This document shows positions 54,357 through 63,713 of a stretch of 64,000 nt of DNA, in pieces. The stretch covers positions 248,001 through 312,000 of the forward strand of contig NZ_AP023175.1 in NCBI RefSeq assembly GCF_013426895.1, in the 5' to 3' direction. The position numbers and the translations under genes were made by a program. Below the pieces are notes generated by a model, which saw only the letters and a list, made by a program, of their open reading frames with translations, was not told the DNA's origin and did no database searches. Numbering within the stretch: position 1 is the first letter of the stretch; every line of letters begins with the position of its first letter. The stretch is from Paraburkholderia largidicola (GTDB lineage: Bacteria > Pseudomonadota > Gammaproteobacteria > Burkholderiales > Burkholderiaceae).

Positions 54357-54569
54357 ATGACTATTCCCATGCTGACCACACACCGTGGCTATCGCCTGCA
54401 AGCCAGCGCCGCCATTCGCGACGATGGCCTGCACGCGGCCGATCTGATCATCGAAAAACCGGGCCTGCCGGCTCGCATCTTCAACGCACTCGACTTCTTC
54501 TACGACGGCGAGCAGGCACTCCGGTATGCGACCGCCTGGGGCCGCATCTGGGTCGACATGAAAGGTTGA
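54357..54569 (+). CDS. Hypothetical protein, 70 residues
   Basis: ATG 54357 opens a 70-residue frame starting MTIPMLTTHRGYRLQASAAI and ending ATAWGRIWVDMKG. It contains alternating hydrophobic strands (ADLIIEKPGLPARIF) and a DFFYDGEQALRYA segment, so it looks like a small folded alpha/beta protein. No signal peptide. Similar short proteins with a GYRLQ start are common in Burkholderia, without known function. Confidence 0.7.
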   Translation: MTIPMLTTHRGYRLQASAAIRDDGLHAADLIIEKPGLPARIFNALDFFYDGEQALRYATAWGRIWVDMKG

Positions 54570-54758
54570 TCTTGCCTCCCGCTTTCCGGTGCCGCCTGCG
54601 CTCCATGCGCGGGCACCGGGCAGCCGCTTCCCGCTGAAAACGATATCAGCGGATATTTCTTCCCAAATATTGGGGCAGGGTTCAAAAGACGATGAACAGG
54701 CCGTAACAGGCGGAGCAACCGTCATCCCTCGACGGCGCGCCTCCTCTCCTCATCGTTC

Positions 54759-56309
54759 ATGAAACTCACATTCAAGCTTCCTCTCGCTTTCGCCGCGGCG
54801 CTGTTCCTGATGTTCGCGGGCGCGATGTACGGCCTCTATTCGATGCACCGCTCGATCGACGAATACAACGACCTCGTGCGCGTGCATGTCGCGAACGAGC
54901 GGATGGCCGCGAGCATCCTCGTCAATTTCAAGCTTCAGGTGCAGGAATGGAAGGACATCCTGCTGCGCGGCAAAGACCCGGCAAAGTTAGACAAGGGCTG
55001 GACCGCGTTCGAAACGCAGGAGCGGACCGTCGACTCGCAGACAAAGGCGCTGCTCGCGTCGCTCGACGATGCCGGCGCCCGCGCGCTCGTCGAGCAGTTC
55101 GCGGCGGCTCACGTCGACATGGGCGGCGGCTATCGGAAGGGCCTCGAAGCGTTCAAGGCGGCCGGCTTCGAGCCGACGGCGGGCGACAAGGCCGTCGCCG
55201 GTGTCGACCGTGAGCCCGCGCGCCTGCTCGGCGAGGCCGTCCAGCAGATTGCGACGAAGACGGCGGCGATGTCGGCACAAGCCGCCGACGACGCGCGCCG
55301 CGCCGCCGCGATCAGTCTCGTGCTGATGCTGGTGGCGGTCGTAGCCGGGTTGGGTGGCGCGTTTCTGTTCAGCCGTTCGATCACGTCGCCGTTGACGCGC
55401 GCCGTGGAAGTCGCACGCGGCGTCGCGCGGGGCAATCTGACGACGCACATCGAATCACACGGCAGCGACGAAATCGGCGCGCTGCTGAACGCACTCGCTG
55501 ACATGCAGGCGAGCCTCGCGAAAGTGGTGAGCAAGGTGCGCCGCAATGCGGATGGCGTCGCCACGGCCAGTTCGGAAATTGCAGCGGGCAATCTGAGCCT
55601 GTCGGCACGCACCGAAGAGCAGGCGGCGTCGCTCGAAGAAACGGCGGCCAGTATGGAAGAGCTCACGGGCACCGTGCGGCAGAACGCGGGCAATGCGAGC
55701 CACGCGGCGTCGCTGGCGGAGAAGGCATCGGGCACGGCGACCCACGGTGGCGACGTAATGCGGCGCGTCGTCGACACGATGGCGGGTATTTCGGAAAGCT
55801 CGTCGAAAGTCGGCGAGATCATCGCGGTGATCGAAGGCATCGCGTTCCAGACGAATATCCTCGCGCTGAACGCGGCGGTCGAAGCAGCGCGCGCGGGCGA
55901 GCAGGGACGTGGCTTCGCCGTCGTCGCAGGCGAAGTGCGCGCGCTCGCGCAGCGCAGCGCGACGGCCGCGAAGGAAGTCAAGGCGCTGATCGAGCAGTCT
56001 TCGACGCGCGTTGCGGCGGGTGCGGACCTGGTGCGCGACGCAGGCGGCATCATCGGCGAGATCGTCGATTCCGTGCAGCAGGTAACGAGCATCGTCGCGG
56101 AGATTTCAGCGGCATCGAACGAACAGAGCACGGGCATCGAGCAGGTCAATCTCGCCGTCACGCAGATGGACGAAGTCACACAGCAGAACGCGGCGCTCGT
56201 CGAGCAGGCGTCGGCGGCCGCGCAGTCGATGGCGGAGCAGGCGCACTCGCTGCGCGAAGCCGTCGCAGTGTTCACGACAACTGATTCACGCCATCCCGCA
56301 GCCCGCTAA
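54759..56309 (+). CDS. Methyl-accepting chemotaxis protein
   Basis: A 516-residue receptor with an N-terminal transmembrane helix (about 8-28), a periplasmic four-helix sensing region (about 30-180), a second helix (about 184-205), HAMP (about 205-260) and the cytoplasmic signalling domain. The hairpin tip contains the conserved [18 protein letters not shown] and [17 protein letters not shown]. The ligand is unknown. There is no CheB/CheR-binding pentapeptide at the C-terminus (ends RHPAAR). No chemotaxis genes adjoin it. Confidence 0.94.
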   Translation: MKLTFKLPLAFAAALFLMFAGAMYGLYSMHRSIDEYNDLVRVHVANERMAASILVNFKLQVQEWKDILLRGKDPAKLDKGWTAFETQERTVDSQTKALLASLDDAGARALVEQFAAAHVDMGGGYRKGLEAFKAAGFEPTAGDKAVAGVDREPARLLGEAVQQIATKTAAMSAQAADDARRAAAISLVLMLVAVVAGLGGAFLFSRSITSPLTRAVEVARGVARGNLTTHIESHGSDEIGALLNALADMQASLAKVVSKVRRNADGVATASSEIAAGNLSLSARTEEQAASLEETAASMEELTGTVRQNAGNASHAASLAEKASGTATHGGDVMRRVVDTMAGISESSSKVGEIIAVIEGIAFQTNILALNAAVEAARAGEQGRGFAVVAGEVRALAQRSATAAKEVKALIEQSSTRVAAGADLVRDAGGIIGEIVDSVQQVTSIVAEISAASNEQSTGIEQVNLAVTQMDEVTQQNAALVEQASAAAQSMAEQAHSLREAVAVFTTTDSRHPAAR

Positions 56310-56606
56310 CTTCATACGATTAGCAGCGCGAACTGCCGAGTGTATGACTTCGCACACATTCAATTTTGCGACGCTCGACCATCGCGATCATGCCCGATAA
56401 GATGGCACGTGACGCAACACGTCTATTTGCTGGCTGATTTTGCATCGGGCAGGCGGCCCGATGGCTACGACGAACGAGGCGCGGCAGGACATGCCTGCAT
56501 GATGGACGCCTCGCTGCCGTCGCGTGCCGCACCGCAACGTGCCTGATTTCTTCGAACACAGACGGCTTGCCGGGAAGGGCTGCCCGGCACATGAGAGGGA
56601 CGTGGC
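56310..56606. other. Gap before the fucosyltransferase-like gene
   Basis: About 300 bases with no supported gene, terminator or operator. A Shine-Dalgarno-like GAGGGACG sits just before ATG 56607. Short open frames on both strands look like chance. Confidence 0.35.
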
Positions 56607-57605
56607 ATGTTGAACAAGTTGATCGACATCGCGAGACACATCCGACGCAGCGAACGCTTCAAACATTCGATCAGCACGCCGGGTCGCATCACGTTGCACG
56701 CACAACAACGTTTGAACCGCGGCTACTTTGCGATCGAGATTCGCGCGCACTCCGGCTTTTTTTCAGTGATGCAGATGGTGCTGTTCATCCTGATGTATTG
56801 CGAAGAAAAGCGCCTCACGCCGCTCATTTCCGCGCGCGGCGGTATTTACGGCGATGCCGAAGGCAAGGTCGACTGGTTTTCCGAATACTTCGACACGATT
56901 GGCGCGGTGCCGCTGCCTACGTCGAACGTGCGGGTGCGCACGTCGGTCGTGAGAGATCTCGGCGGGCTCGGGTTTCGCCGCCGTTATGAGCCGAGGCTCG
57001 ATCTGCGACACGCCAGCGCGTTGTTCCGCTCGCACTACCAGCCCGCTGCGCCGATCCGCGACGAAGTGGACGCGATCCGCAAGCGGCTCGGCATCGGCGC
57101 GTCGACGCTCGGCGTGCATTTCCGCGGCACCGACAAGAAGGTCGAGGCGCATACGATCGCATGGGAAGCGTTCTGCCGCCTCGTCGAGGAGACGCTCGCC
57201 GAAGAGCCGCAACTGAACAACATTTTCGTTTCGAGCGACGAACAGGCGTTCCTCGATTACTTCGCCAAATGGGACTTTCCCGTGCCCGTCAGCGTCGCGC
57301 CCGCGAGATTGCTTGCAACAGGCAGCACGCCCGTGCATTTCAGCGGTCATCCGGGACTGGCGATCGGGCGCGAGGCGCTGGTTGCGAGTCTTCTGCTCGC
57401 GAGTTGCGGATACCTGGTGAAGACGCCGTCCTATCTGTCCGCCTGGTCGAAAATGTTCAATTTGTCGCTACCGGTTAAACTCGCCGTTCCACCGCGCGAA
57501 GGCGCGTTCTGGTTCCCGGACAGCCAGATCTGGAACGAGCAGCAACAACGCGGCGAAACGACGGCAGAAGCAGACGTCCGGATGCAGAACCAGAAAACGG
57601 CCTGA
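56607..57605 (+). CDS. Fucosyltransferase-like glycosyltransferase (NodZ/O-FucT fold candidate)
   Basis: A 332-residue protein without a signal peptide. The most informative motif is GVHFRGTDKK (about 169-178), resembling the donor-site H-x-R-x-x-D of alpha-1,6-fucosyltransferases such as NodZ and FUT8 and of O-fucosyltransferases. NNIFVSSDEQAFLDYF follows at a distance typical of the GDP-fucose-binding half. N-terminal ITLHAQQRLNRGYFAIEIRA precedes the acceptor part. There are no nearby nucleotide-sugar or capsule genes, so acceptor and donor are unknown. It stands alone between a chemoreceptor and a J-domain protein. Confidence 0.65.
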   Translation: MLNKLIDIARHIRRSERFKHSISTPGRITLHAQQRLNRGYFAIEIRAHSGFFSVMQMVLFILMYCEEKRLTPLISARGGIYGDAEGKVDWFSEYFDTIGAVPLPTSNVRVRTSVVRDLGGLGFRRRYEPRLDLRHASALFRSHYQPAAPIRDEVDAIRKRLGIGASTLGVHFRGTDKKVEAHTIAWEAFCRLVEETLAEEPQLNNIFVSSDEQAFLDYFAKWDFPVPVSVAPARLLATGSTPVHFSGHPGLAIGREALVASLLLASCGYLVKTPSYLSAWSKMFNLSLPVKLAVPPREGAFWFPDSQIWNEQQQRGETTAEADVRMQNQKTA

Positions 57606-57773
57606 ACGGCGCGGCGCATGCCGCAACGCAATACGGTCAGGCGAAGCGCGAAATGCGGCCTGGCCCACAACGGCGATAGAAAAGCCGGCTTCCGGCCGCG
57701 TTCGCGAGCGGCCGGTGCGTCGGCGCTCGCGTAGAATCATCACAAAAGACCAGCACGGCAATCGGGGAAGGGC

Positions 57774-58907
57774 GTGAAGATTCACAGCCACTACGACAAT
57801 CTGAAAGTCTCGCGGGACGCCCCTCAAGAGGTGATCCGCGCGGCCTACAAGACTTTGAGTCAGAAATATCATCCTGACCGGCGGATCGACGATCCCGATG
57901 CCGAGCGGGTGATGAAGATCATCAACGCGTCTTATGCGGTCCTGAGCGACCCCGTGCAACGCAAGGAGCACGACGAATGGCTCGCGCGTAAAGAACGCGA
58001 AGCGGCCGCATCGGCTGCGCCGCAAGCGCCGCCGCGTCAGTCGGCGCCATCATCCCAGCGGACCAGCTGGCAGGCGGCAGCCACGCAGACGAGGCGCGAG
58101 GTCCCGCCGCGTTCGCAGGCGCGTTCGAGCGCATGGACGTCGCAGGCACATGTCGATCCGCGCGCCGCAAAACGAAAGCCACGCGGCGGGTCTGGTTTTT
58201 CGCTGCGCAAGATTTCGCTGCGAAGCTGGACGGTGATCGGCGTCTGCGCGTTCTTCGGCTATGTCGCGATTTCGGAATCGACGACGCCGTGGCCGTTCAC
58301 CCGCAACACCTCTTCGCATGCCTCGCCATATGGTTCGCCATACGGTGCGCGCAATCATGCCGACTCCGACGACGCCGCGCCGACGGATGGCAAGCGGCGC
58401 GGGCTCGCAGCGATGGCGTCGGCGCAGGCCGCGACCTCGCCGTGGACCAGCGACGGCTCCGTCACGAGCAACGCTTCGGCCTCGCATGCGCTGTTCGTAA
58501 GACCCACGCTCGCGCCGAACGGCCTGCCGTGGCCGTCGACGGCGGCCTATCTCGACGGCATGCCCGTCGGCGCGGCGGGCGGGCACTCTTCAGTGACGGT
58601 CGACAACTCGGTCAATCGCTTCGACGTGTTCGGCAAGCTCGTCTATAACGCGTCCGTGTTCGATCAGCCGGTGCGCCATTTCTTCGTTCCGGCCGGGCAG
58701 ACCTTCACGCTGATCGGCGTCGCGCCGGGTGCGTACGACGTCCGCTATCAGAATCTCGACGACGGTGGCCTGTACAAGTCGCAAGGTTTCGAACTCAACG
58801 AACAGGCCGCCGGCAACAGCATCGACGCGACCAACGTGAGCATCACGCTCTACGCGTTGCCGGGCAGCACCGTGCAGCCGACGACGATCGGCCGCGGCGA
58901 CTTCTAG
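57774..58907 (+). CDS. Membrane-anchored J-domain protein
   Basis: A 377-residue protein starting at GTG 57774 (GGGGAAGG upstream). The N-terminal J domain (about 5-67) carries the HPD tripeptide (33-35, YHPDRR) needed to stimulate DnaK. A basic, Ser/Ala/Gln-rich linker follows, then one transmembrane helix (WTVIGVCAFFGYVAI, about 150-166), and a 200-residue C-terminal part with beta-rich, carboxypeptidase-like or Ig-like composition (FFVPAGQTFTLIGVAPGAYDVRY). It has no zinc-finger or DnaJ C-terminal domains, so it is a type III J protein that may recruit DnaK to the membrane for a specific client. Client unknown. Confidence 0.82.
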   Translation: MKIHSHYDNLKVSRDAPQEVIRAAYKTLSQKYHPDRRIDDPDAERVMKIINASYAVLSDPVQRKEHDEWLARKEREAAASAAPQAPPRQSAPSSQRTSWQAAATQTRREVPPRSQARSSAWTSQAHVDPRAAKRKPRGGSGFSLRKISLRSWTVIGVCAFFGYVAISESTTPWPFTRNTSSHASPYGSPYGARNHADSDDAAPTDGKRRGLAAMASAQAATSPWTSDGSVTSNASASHALFVRPTLAPNGLPWPSTAAYLDGMPVGAAGGHSSVTVDNSVNRFDVFGKLVYNASVFDQPVRHFFVPAGQTFTLIGVAPGAYDVRYQNLDDGGLYKSQGFELNEQAAGNSIDATNVSITLYALPGSTVQPTTIGRGDF

Positions 58908-58941
58908 CCGTTGCGGGCTGCCGGCAAACGCGCCGTGCCGC

Positions 58942-59901
58942 TCACTGCAGCGTCGCGCCCGCACCTCGCAGCACCACGCTCTGCCGCCCGTCGATGCTCA
59001 CGGGCACATCGCCGTGCACCGTCGCGCGCCGCACGACGCGATGCGCGTCGCCGTAGTCGTTGATCGCGTAGTGTTGCGTCGCGCGGTTGTCCCAGATCGC
59101 GACGTCGCCTTGCGTCCAGTTCCAGCGCACCGTGTTTTCGAGCCGCGTGACGTGATCGTGGAAGATCTGCAGCAGATGCGCCGAGTCGCCCGCCGAGAGT
59201 CCCTTCAGACGTTGCACGAAATGGCCTAGCACCAGCGAGCGTTCGCCCGTCTCCGGGTGCACGCGCACGACGGGATGCTCGGTCTCGTAGACCGTCGACG
59301 TGAACACTTCGCGGTAGCGCTTGAGTTGCTCGGTGTCGGCGTTCACGTGCGACGACGCGTAGTCGTAGGCGTTCGTGTGCAGCGCCCAGAGCGTGTCGGC
59401 GACACGCCGCAGCGGTTCGGGCAGGTTCTCGTAAGCGGCTGCCGTGTTGGCCCAGACCGTGTCGCCGCCGTACGCTGGTATCACCACTGCGCGCAGGATC
59501 GAGATCTTCGGATACGCGTCGGTGAACGTGACGTCCGTATGCCATGAGTTCGCGCGCGCGCCATGCTGCGAATCGAGTTCGAGCAGATGGCGGCTGCCGT
59601 CGACGGAAGGCACGGTCGGATGCGCGACGGTCTCACCGAAGCGCCGCGCGAACGCTTCCTGCTCCGTGTCGTCGAGATGCTGCTGGCCGCGAAAGAACAA
59701 CACCTTGTGCTTCAGCAGCGCGGCGTGGATGGCATCGAAGGTCTGCGCATCGATCGAGCCGGACAGCTTGACGCCTCGAATCTCGGCGCCGATGCGGCCG
59801 GCGACGCGGCGCAGGTCGAGCGTTTCAGGCTCAGCGTGCGCGGCTTGTGCGACGATCGTGCTTGTCTTCGATGGGGCGAGAGCCGCTTGCGTATTCGACA
59901 T
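58942..59901 (-). CDS. TauD/TfdA-family Fe(II)/2-oxoglutarate dioxygenase
   Basis: A 319-residue oxygenase. The 2-His-1-carboxylate iron site is visible: HTD in NSWHTDVTF (about residues 120-122) and the distal histidine in NRATQHYAINDY (about 277). VLFFRGQQHL and the 2-oxoglutarate arginine in AHRVVRRATVHGD follow the family pattern. It resembles the alkylsulfatase (AtsK) and TauD group, which release sulfite or sulfate from organosulfur compounds, but TfdA-like substrates are possible. No sulfonate transporter is next to it. Confidence 0.9.
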   Translation of the reverse strand: MSNTQAALAPSKTSTIVAQAAHAEPETLDLRRVAGRIGAEIRGVKLSGSIDAQTFDAIHAALLKHKVLFFRGQQHLDDTEQEAFARRFGETVAHPTVPSVDGSRHLLELDSQHGARANSWHTDVTFTDAYPKISILRAVVIPAYGGDTVWANTAAAYENLPEPLRRVADTLWALHTNAYDYASSHVNADTEQLKRYREVFTSTVYETEHPVVRVHPETGERSLVLGHFVQRLKGLSAGDSAHLLQIFHDHVTRLENTVRWNWTQGDVAIWDNRATQHYAINDYGDAHRVVRRATVHGDVPVSIDGRQSVVLRGAGATLQ

Positions 59902-60097
59902 CTGACGTCTCCATGTAAGTGGGAACGTTCATTCAAGCAGCGTGCTCGCACAAAGAGAACTGACATTTCATGCGATGGTGTCCAGACGGATTGCGCTATC
60001 GATAGAAGGATTCGTGCAATGCGCGAAGCGCTTTCCCGCCTCGGCACAGGATGCGTCGGCGGGAAAGCGCAGTGGGTTGAGAAACAGTCGCGAGCGT

Positions 60098-60553
60098 TCA
60101 GTGCGGCTGCATTGGCACGAGCTTCAGCTTTCGGCGCAACGGCCGCGTGTCGTGCGTGTCGTACGCTTCGGGCATCTGCCATGCCGCGCGCAACATCTGA
60201 ATGAATGCCGCTTCGCCTTCGGACAGATGTCCGTCCGCATACGCGCCTTCCTCGCACAGCGCGATGACTTCGCGGCGCATTCGCCAGTCCGTGATGTCCT
60301 GCGCGAGGCAAACAATCACGGTGGGGTCGAGGCGGCAGGTGTCGCCCCAGTTCAGATAGGCCGTCGTCGTCAGGTCCTCGCACATCTGCTGCATGACGGC
60401 GAGCAGTTGTCCGCGGTTCATCTTCAGCCGCGCTTCCATCCCGTAGCGCTCCAGTGCTTCGACTTCGTCGACACCGACGTGTCCGTCGGACAGCAGGCAG
60501 GCGGCCACGATGCGGGCGGCCGCTTCGGGACTGTCGCTTCGATAGTGACGCAT
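60098..60553 (-). CDS. TerB-like protein
   Basis: A 151-residue, mainly helical protein. Paired acidic loops, LLSDGHVGVDEVEALER near the N-terminus and EEGAYADGHLSEGEAAFIQM near the C-terminus, match the TerB fold (two similar halves with D-G-x-(I/V/L) metal-binding turns). TerB proteins are associated with tellurite resistance and membrane stress, but isolated relatives without terC/terD, as here, have no assigned role. Its start is 52 bases before the DUF3563 stop on the same strand, so the two may share a transcript. Confidence 0.75.
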   Translation of the reverse strand: MRHYRSDSPEAAARIVAACLLSDGHVGVDEVEALERYGMEARLKMNRGQLLAVMQQMCEDLTTTAYLNWGDTCRLDPTVIVCLAQDITDWRMRREVIALCEEGAYADGHLSEGEAAFIQMLRAAWQMPEAYDTHDTRPLRRKLKLVPMQPH

Positions 60554-60604
60554 TTCAGATCTCCTTTGCTTCGATTCAATGACTGCGCTCGAAAGCGCCG
60601 TGCG

Positions 60605-60790
60605 TCATGCGATCCAGTCGCGCGGCGCGAGGCTCGAATGCATGTGAAACGGATAGCTGGTGTCGTCGAGCATGCGCTGGCGGCGTTCGAGATCGGCGAG
60701 ATCGGTCGACGATGCGAGCCACGCTTCGCGTTCGCTTTCGCGCGAGGACGTGAACAGCGTGCCAAGACGGTGTGCGAGCGGGTTGAACAT
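60605..60790 (-). CDS. DUF3563 small protein
   Basis: A 61-residue protein from ATG 60790 (AAGGAGCACATC upstream). It starts MFNPLAHRLGTLF and contains REAWLASSTDLADLERRQRM, the short helical motif shared by DUF3563 and DUF1127-like small proteins of Burkholderiales, and ends PFHMHSSLAPRDWIA. Function unknown. It is located upstream of the TerB-like gene. Confidence 0.8.
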   Translation of the reverse strand: MFNPLAHRLGTLFTSSRESEREAWLASSTDLADLERRQRMLDDTSYPFHMHSSLAPRDWIA

Positions 60791-61112
60791 GATGTGCTCC
60801 TTCAGTAGTGCGATAAGTGAAACGCGCTGGCGAAATGGGATTCGCACGGCTGCGTGACTGCGATGCGCGGGCTTGGTGCTGCTTGCCGTTTCGTCGCTTT
60901 CGACCATGACGCTGCATCGACGGGATGAATCGTAGGTGCGGCGAATTAGCGGGAAATGAGTGCGCCGGGTATGCGATGAAACGTTATGTCACGGTGTGCC
61001 ATAACAGGTTTCGAGCCTGATTCAGCGGCTAATTCTTTGCTCACTTTCGGCGCACAGAATGCGAATCAACCGATGCATCACTGACACGGCATCGAATGTC
61101 CAGGAGAACAAC
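60791..61112. other. Divergent intergenic region with a 23-base dyad
   Basis: About 320 bases separate the DUF3563 gene from the small exported protein. There is no gene; a near-perfect 23-base palindrome (60983-61005) is the only notable structure. Confidence 0.5.
60983..61005. promoter_or_regulatory. 23-base imperfect palindrome, candidate operator
   Basis: The site reads GTTATG-T-CAC-GGT-GTG-C-CATAAC: only the two single-base spacers and the central triplet break the symmetry. It lies between divergent small-protein genes. Spacing and symmetry suit a dimeric repressor or activator; the regulator is unknown. Confidence 0.45.
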
Positions 61113-61394
61113 ATGAAAGGGATTCGCCACATTGCAGTCGCCGCATTGCTCGGCTTGGGACTGGTGAGCGCCGCGCAGGCACACGTGTTCGTCGGCGTCG
61201 GGATTGGACCCGTTGCGCCTGTCGTGCCCGTCGTGCCCGTCGTCTCCGTCGCGCCGTTGCCCGTGTATGCACCGCCACCGCCCGTGTATTACGCGCCGCC
61301 GCCGGCTGTCTACGCGCCGCCCGTCGTGGTCGGTTACTGGGGGCATCCGCACTATGGGTATCGCGGCTATTACGGCTATGGCTACTGGCGCTAG
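61113..61394 (+). CDS. Small exported Pro/Val/Tyr/Gly-rich protein
   Basis: A 93-residue product with a signal peptide (start MKGIRHIAVAALLGLGLVSA, cleavage about AQA-H). The mature part is low-complexity: VPVVPVVSV, then tandem YAPPP blocks, and a GYRGYYGYGYW aromatic tail. ATG 61113 has AGGAG seven bases upstream. Such proteins occur widely in Burkholderiaceae envelopes without known function; adhesion to surfaces or coating has been suggested for similar composition, but nothing here proves it. Confidence 0.75.
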   Translation: MKGIRHIAVAALLGLGLVSAAQAHVFVGVGIGPVAPVVPVVPVVSVAPLPVYAPPPPVYYAPPPAVYAPPVVVGYWGHPHYGYRGYYGYGYWR

Positions 61395-61502
61395 GCCTGT
61401 GACGAGCGCGCCGGAACGGGCGCTCATTTATTCCTAATTTTCGATCTCTACCATCGATTTCATCGCAAGGCTCATCGAGCTGATTACCCGGAGGGAAACA
61501 TC

Positions 61503-61811
61503 ATGAAAACGCTGATCAAAACCGTCGCAGTCGCTGCGTTGTTCGCACTGCCCATCGCCTCGTTCGCACAAACCACGGCGCCCGTGTCGCGCGCCGAAGT
61601 CGAGGCGCAACTCACGCAACTCGAAAATGCGGGCTACAACCCGGTTGGCGACAAGGCGCACTATCCGGCGAACCTCGAAGCGGCGCAGGCGCGTCTCGAC
61701 GCGCAGCACGCGAACGGATACGGTGGCGTCGCGGATGGCACGTCGCAAAGCGGATCGAGCTTCCATCCTCAGTACGACGTCGGAATGAAGTCGATTTACG
61801 TTGGACACTGA
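61503..61811 (+). CDS. DUF4148 small exported protein
   Basis: A 102-residue periplasmic protein with a signal peptide (cleavage about SFA-QT). The mature N-terminus VSRAEVEAQLTQLENAGYNP followed by HYPANLEAAQARL is the DUF4148 pattern, found in many paralogues in Burkholderiaceae. GGAGGGAAACATC provides the ribosome-binding site. Function unknown; some paralogues respond to stress. A strong hairpin follows. Confidence 0.9.
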   Translation: MKTLIKTVAVAALFALPIASFAQTTAPVSRAEVEAQLTQLENAGYNPVGDKAHYPANLEAAQARLDAQHANGYGGVADGTSQSGSSFHPQYDVGMKSIYVGH

Positions 61812-61858
61812 AGCGCCGTCGAAGGGCCGAAAACCCGGCGATCCGATCGATTCAAACC

Positions 61859-61888
61859 GCGGGCGCGCAGAGCATTCTGCGCGCCCGC
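61859..61888 (+). terminator. Hairpin after the DUF4148 gene
   Basis: GCGGGCGCGCAGA and TCTGCGCGCCCGC form a perfect 13-bp stem around GCAT. The following sequence, ATCATTGTCTTT, is only loosely T-rich, so termination is probable but not textbook. Confidence 0.6.
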
Positions 61889-62028
61889 ATCATTGTCTTT
61901 GCAACCAGAAGCGCGTGCCACGCGGTGTAGAATCGGCTCGCCCCAGGGCTCGCCGAAAGGCTCAACAGCAGCCTTCGGCGTTCACATCCTGTTTTGCACA
62001 ACTCTCACCGGACGGCACGCATCAGACC

Positions 62029-63357
62029 ATGTCCATGCCCAAGATCCGCTCCCTCAGAAATCAACTCGTGCTCGCGCTCTGTGTGCTGGTGAGCGTCGTC
62101 GGCGTGGTGCAGGGCATCAGTTCGTGGCAGCTCGCCAAGGCCGGCATGAACGCACTGCTCGACCTGCGGCTCGAACAGGTGGCGACGCGCCTTTATCACA
62201 GCGGCCTCGCCGATGCGCTGCCCACCACGCCCGCGCGCGGCTCGCAGCCGGAGCGCGATGTCTACCTCACGGTCTGGAAGGACGGCATCGATTCGCCTTA
62301 CCGCTCGACCGACCCGTCGCTCGCATTGCCGCGCGAGGCCGAGCCGGGCTTCACCAATGCGATGGTGAACGGCGAAGACTGGCGCATCTACACGCTGCGC
62401 GAGCCGTCGATGGTGGTCCAGGTCGCACAGCGCTCGCGCGTGCGCCAGGACCTCGCCGAAGCGCGCTCGCTGAACACGCTGTGGCCGATGATCGTGCTCG
62501 TGCCGCTGGTGTGGGTCGCCGTGCTGCTCGTCGTGCGGCGTGCGCTGCGACGCCTGACGCGGCTCGGCAGACAGGTGCAGGCCATCGACATGTCGCATTT
62601 CGAGCAACTGTCGACCTCGGGCGTGCCGACGGAGATCCGCCCGTTCATCCTGTCGATCAACACGATGATCGGACGGCTCGAACAGTCGATCGAGGGCGAG
62701 CGGAAGTTCATCGCCGACGCCGCGCATGAGTTGCGCACGCCGCTCACCGCGTTGCAGTTACAGGCGGACAACCTGGCGCCGCATATCGCGCCCGGTAATC
62801 AGGAGCGCTTCCGCGAACTGCAAAGCGGCATCCGGCGCAGCGGCCGGATGATCGCGCAGCTGCTGCGGCTCGCGCGCGCCGACGCGGCGATGAAACCGGA
62901 CACGCTGACGCGCGTCGACGTGTCGGAGGTGGTCGTCGACGCCGTGGCGGAAGTCTTGCCGATCGCGATGCAGCGTGGCATCGACATCGGCGCCGACGAG
63001 ATGACGAGCGCCTTCGTGCGGGCCAACGACGCCGATATCGGCATCGCGCTGCGCAACCTGGTGAGCAACGCGATCCGCTACACGCCCGATGGCGGCAAGG
63101 TCGATCTGAGCATCCACGTGCGCGACGCGATGGTGTGGATCGAAGTGGTCGATAACGGGCCGGGCATCGACGAGGCGCTGCTGCCGCGCGTGTTCGACCG
63201 GTTTTTCCGCGCCAATGTGCAGATCGAAGGCAGCGGGCTCGGTTTGTCGATCGTGCAAGCTATCGTGAACCGGTACGGCGGCGCGGCGAGCCTGCGCAAC
63301 CGCACGGACGGCCAGTCGGGGATCGTCGCTTCTATCGGTTTCCCGGTCGCGCCGTAA
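62029..63357 (+). CDS. Two-component sensor histidine kinase (QseC/PmrB-like)
   Basis: A 442-residue inner-membrane kinase: transmembrane helix 1 (about 11-30), a periplasmic sensor of about 115 residues, transmembrane helix 2 (about 148-167), HAMP-like linker, and DHp with the phospho-histidine in FIADAAHELRTPLTAL. The HATPase domain has the N box NLVSNAIRYTP and the G boxes DNGPGIDE and GSGLGLSIV. ATG 62029 gives a clean first membrane helix; the open frame extends upstream through the terminator hairpin and is rejected. A terminator separates it from the response regulator that follows, so pairing with that regulator is uncertain. Confidence 0.9.
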   Translation: MSMPKIRSLRNQLVLALCVLVSVVGVVQGISSWQLAKAGMNALLDLRLEQVATRLYHSGLADALPTTPARGSQPERDVYLTVWKDGIDSPYRSTDPSLALPREAEPGFTNAMVNGEDWRIYTLREPSMVVQVAQRSRVRQDLAEARSLNTLWPMIVLVPLVWVAVLLVVRRALRRLTRLGRQVQAIDMSHFEQLSTSGVPTEIRPFILSINTMIGRLEQSIEGERKFIADAAHELRTPLTALQLQADNLAPHIAPGNQERFRELQSGIRRSGRMIAQLLRLARADAAMKPDTLTRVDVSEVVVDAVAEVLPIAMQRGIDIGADEMTSAFVRANDADIGIALRNLVSNAIRYTPDGGKVDLSIHVRDAMVWIEVVDNGPGIDEALLPRVFDRFFRANVQIEGSGLGLSIVQAIVNRYGGAASLRNRTDGQSGIVASIGFPVAP

Positions 63358-63713
63358 GTGGCGCACTAGCTGTGCATTGGAGGCGCGCCCGGCCGCTCAT
63401 TCTTTGCTAATTCTTCGTGCCTAAGATGGGAACTGTTGGAGCAGGCCCCTCTGGTTCTGGCACGGCGATCGGTGCACGCCAGAATCCTTCGGCCGACTGC
63501 GTAGGCAGTCGGCCTTTTTTTCGTCCTCGATACTGAACCGTCGAGCCTGCGCAGGCTCGGTTATCATGCGATCTGGCTGGTGCGCGGGAGTGGGGCGCGC
63601 CAGCAACCACGGCCCGGAATCGCAAACCGCCGCCCGCGCGCAATGCGCCATGCGGTCGATCGCTCCTTGCGCTGCGGCCAACGACAATGCTTCGTTGCTG
63701 TGGACACGACATC
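63358..63713. other. Gap between sensor kinase and response regulator
   Basis: These 356 bases hold a strong terminator (63491-63521) and then about 190 bases that must contain the response-regulator promoter. No gene was found. Confidence 0.45.
63491..63521 (+). terminator. Rho-independent terminator downstream of the sensor kinase
   Basis: GGCCGACTGC and GCAGTCGGCC form a 10-bp stem with a four-base GTAG loop (63501-63504), directly followed by seven T. This is the clearest terminator on the right side of the window. Confidence 0.92.
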
